DNA of 64,000 nucleotides from an uncultured Clostridia bacterium (GTDB lineage Bacteria; Bacillota; Clostridia; CAKSNL01; HGM11501), in contig CAKSNL010000003.1 of assembly GCA_934476235.1 (NCBI GenBank), forward strand, positions 1 through 64,000, given 5' to 3'. The notes under the pieces were generated by a model. It saw only the letters and a list, made by a program, of their open reading frames with translations, did not search any database and had not been told where the DNA came from. Numbering within the stretch: the first letter of the stretch is position 1; each line of letters begins with the position of its first letter. Of this stretch, positions 62,103 through 64,000 are shown in pieces. Both the position numbers and the translations under genes were made by a program.

Positions 62103-62864
62103 ATGTTTGCCGAGGAAAGACAAAGAGAGATATTGAAAATGCTTAAGGAGAACGGAGCGGTCAGCGCGTCCGAGCTCATGAAAAGGTTTGGAACCTCGTC
62201 GGAGACTGTGAGGCGCGACCTTTCCGAAATGGAGAAAAAAAGACTGCTCACCAGAGTTCACGGCGGAGCGCTTTTGCTCCCCGAGATGATGAAGCAGACT
62301 GATCTTGACTACAGAACGCACAGTAACTATAAGGAAAAAAAGGAGCTTTCGAAAACGGCGATATCCACCCTTAAGAACGGCGAGGCGGTGTTCATTGACT
62401 GCGGAAGCACGGTGATATGCTTAGCCGAGGCGATTGCCGAGAAGATGGAGCATCTGACCGTGGTCACCAACAGTATGGACGTTTTTAACATATTAAACAG
62501 AGCCGGAAGGTTTGAAATTATATTGACCGGCGGACTGTTCCGCCCGGAGGAGAACGCATTCGCCGGCGCAATCGCGCTTTCATCGCTTTCCAAGGTGCAC
62601 CTTAACAAGGCGTTTATCGCGCCCGCCGCGATATCTCTAAAAAGCGGGATATTCGACTGCGGGCACGAATTTATGCTCCTTCAGCAGAAGGTGATTGAAT
62701 CGTCAAACGAGGTCTTTATCATCGCAGACAGCGAGAAGTTTGAAAAGACCGCGCTTTACAAGCTTTCGGACACGAAGGCGGAATACACCTACATAACGGA
62801 TTCCTCGCTTTCCGACAAGGTCAAGGCGATATATAAGGAAAACGGAATCAGGATACTTAACTAA
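62103..62864 (+). CDS. DeoR/GlpR family sugar-phosphate regulator
   Basis: 253 aa. N-terminal HTH (about 5-58, SASELMKRFGTSSETVRRDLSEME) and C-terminal DeoR sensor domain (about 75-230) with FIDCGSTVICLAEAI, TNSMDVFNIL and ADSEKFEKTALYKL. Likely senses a sugar phosphate. No sugar operon lies in the window on this side. 13 nt after the Crp/Fnr gene; the 3' end meets the facing AraC gene. Confidence 0.95.
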   Translation: MFAEERQREILKMLKENGAVSASELMKRFGTSSETVRRDLSEMEKKRLLTRVHGGALLLPEMMKQTDLDYRTHSNYKEKKELSKTAISTLKNGEAVFIDCGSTVICLAEAIAEKMEHLTVVTNSMDVFNILNRAGRFEIILTGGLFRPEENAFAGAIALSSLSKVHLNKAFIAPAAISLKSGIFDCGHEFMLLQQKVIESSNEVFIIADSEKFEKTALYKLSDTKAEYTYITDSSLSDKVKAIYKENGIRILN

Positions 62865-63613
62865 AAAAGCCTGGACGGGGGAAGCCCCGTCTGCTTTTTC
62901 ATAAAGAGCGAAAAATAGTTGACGTCGTTAAAGCCGCATTTCCTTGAAATTTCCGAAACGGAATAATAGCCTGTGCCGAGCAGCTCCTTTGCGTAGTCCG
63001 CGCGCATTTTATTTATGTATTTAATCGGGGAAAGCCCGAACTTTTCTGAAAAAAGGCGGCGGAAGTACGTTTCGCTCATCGCCGCGGAATCGGCTAAGGC
63101 GCGGACGCTGATATCCTCCGTCAGGTGCTCGTTTATATACTCCGCGGCGGCGATGATGCGTGCGGCGGGACTGTCCGGCTTTTCAGCCATGTACTCGCGC
63201 TCAATCATATATATGAGGCGGTAAAAAAGGGACATGCACTCGTGCCGCCCGGCGATGGGCTTTTTTTGCCACACGTCCAGTATTTCGGAAAACTTGCGGT
63301 CGAAATACTTTCGGTTTTCGGTGTGAAAGCAGCGAATTTTATCCGAAAGCGGCACCGAGGGGGAAAAGTGGATGCAGATGAGCTTTTCGCCCGACGCGTC
63401 GATATTATAAGAAAGGTTTGAAGGCACGAGCGCGATGCACCCGTCCTTCGCGGACAATTCATCCTCCGTTCCGCGGTTAAATGAGGCGTTGCCCGTAAGG
63501 CGGTAGGAAAGCGCGTAAAACGGGCGCGCGTGCTCATAGTGGTGCTGGTGGTGGCGGTCAATGAAAAAAACCGACAGGATTTCCGATGAAAAAGCGTTCT
63601 CCCCGAAAAACAT
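62861..63613 (-). CDS. AraC family transcriptional regulator
   Basis: 250 aa. N-terminal cupin (about 10-110) with HHQHHYEHARPFYALSYRL; C-terminal AraC domain (about 150-250) ending CGFNDVNYFSLFMKKQTGLPPSRLF. The start at 63613 has AAGGGAGTG upstream; an in-frame start at 63622 is further from a site. Its 3' end overlaps the DeoR stop by 4 nt. Confidence 0.92.
   Translation of the reverse strand: MFFGENAFSSEILSVFFIDRHHQHHYEHARPFYALSYRLTGNASFNRGTEDELSAKDGCIALVPSNLSYNIDASGEKLICIHFSPSVPLSDKIRCFHTENRKYFDRKFSEILDVWQKKPIAGRHECMSLFYRLIYMIEREYMAEKPDSPAARIIAAAEYINEHLTEDISVRALADSAAMSETYFRRLFSEKFGLSPIKYINKMRADYAKELLGTGYYSVSEISRKCGFNDVNYFSLFMKKQTGLPPSRLF
62864..62899. terminator. Shared terminator inside converging gene ends
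   Basis: AAAAAGC-CTG-GACGGGG / CCCCGTC-TG-CTTTTT hairpin encoded within the last codons of the AraC gene; the DeoR stop is at its left edge. Works in both directions. Confidence 0.75.
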
Positions 63614-63640
63614 ACTTATCACTCCCTTGATATGCTTTTT

Positions 63641-63890
63641 ATTATACCATAAGCAAAAATGTTTGCTAGCAAGGACATTTTTGCGCAGCCGTCAATAATG
63701 CAAGCCGTACGCAGTACGGGGCGGCAGCAGCCGCAAAAGCTTGCGCAGCAAGCTTTCTTGTATGTATTATACCATAAGTAAAAATGCTTGCTTGCAAGGG
63801 CATTTTTACGCAGCCGTCAATGTTCTCATAGGCAAAATTTCAATTTTGCAAGTCGTAGAATACGACTTTGAGCGTAGCTCCCTATGAGGT
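63641..63890. repeat. Structured repeat with covarying hairpins and branched junctions
   Basis: Two direct copies of an ATTATACCATAAG-hairpin-GCAGCCGTCAAT unit (about 63642-63697 and 63767-63820). Copy 1 has stem GCAAAAATGT/ACATTTTTGC, copy 2 GTAAAAATGC/GCATTTTTAC, so both arms changed together. After copy 1: outer CAAG/CTTG (63701-63704, 63757-63760) around three hairpins (705-719, 721-734, 736-756). After copy 2: outer CTCATAGG/CCTATGAG (63825-63832, 63881-63888) around three hairpins (833-848, 850-868, 870-880), with hardly an unpaired base. No gene is present; 63891-64000 shows nothing further. Confidence 0.75.
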
Positions 63891-64000
63891 TATTATAGCG
63901 GAAAATTTAATTTTGTCAACGGAAAATAAGTTTCGAAAAGTATAAATTATAAACGGAAATTTCCATAGACAGGCGGAAAATGAAGGTGGTATAATTAATT

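Overview
The window looks like a chromosome segment of an uncultured, mid-GC, anaerobic Clostridia-type Firmicute, probably gut or rumen. This rests on a perfect CIRCE element in front of groESL, strong AGGAGG-type ribosome binding sites with some TTG starts, indolepyruvate:ferredoxin oxidoreductase, a PPi-type phosphofructokinase, S-layer-homology (SLH) and copper-amine-oxidase-N-like wall modules, and intergenic repeats of a style common in Oscillospiraceae-like genomes. Species and family cannot be fixed from the sequence alone.

Layout. 0-1.1 kb: a block of dispersed palindromic repeats, then a compact element (about 249-1068) with 38-nt imperfect terminal inverted repeats. It carries one S23/Avd-type four-helix-bundle gene with a perfect consensus promoter and an array of mini-hairpins. 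1.1-13.3 kb: housekeeping (groEL, groES, Asp23, NAD kinase, ArgR, MATE, TrmO, rhamnose mutarotase, lipoprotein, aldo/keto reductase, HAD phosphatase, CLC channel, ComEC-type metallohydrolase, hemolysin III). 13.7-24.9 kb: LOG protein, a minus-strand run (unknown protein, RlmH, AEC carrier, ECF S component), PPi-PFK, DUF1934, an iorA-iorB-PLP lyase operon and a DacF-type D,D-carboxypeptidase. 25.3-35 kb: an orphan RepA_N/DUF6017 replication gene running head-on into a GH20-like hexosaminidase, several AraC regulators beside carbohydrate genes, an amidohydrolase, a secreted nuclease, an EamA transporter, a Gfo/Idh oxidoreductase and a GNAT enzyme. 35.5-52.7 kb: a cell-surface island with an AraC regulator, a secreted TIM-barrel hydrolase-like protein, three beta-helix proteins, a 46-aa peptide gene, a 1424-aa discoidin/InlB-repeat/SLH protein and a serine hydrolase. 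52.9-55.6 kb: a prophage remnant (N4-gp56-like capsid, truncated HEXXH/MuF-C-like protein) ending in an exact 267-bp inverted copy of the EamA gene's 3' end. 55.9-64 kb: a metallohydrolase, an eight-PepSY plus SLH protein built from four 417-bp units, tRNA-Pro(CGG), a divergent ferredoxin/Crp-Fnr pair around a perfect 20-bp palindrome, DeoR and AraC regulators, and a covarying structured repeat at the right end.

The most unusual signals are the small TIR-bounded S23 element, the perfect inverted repeat that could flip 23.7 kb containing the surface island, the palindrome families whose stems vary but keep pairing, and the branched hairpin repeat at 63.64-63.89 kb. All domain names come from reading motifs by eye; no database search was run.
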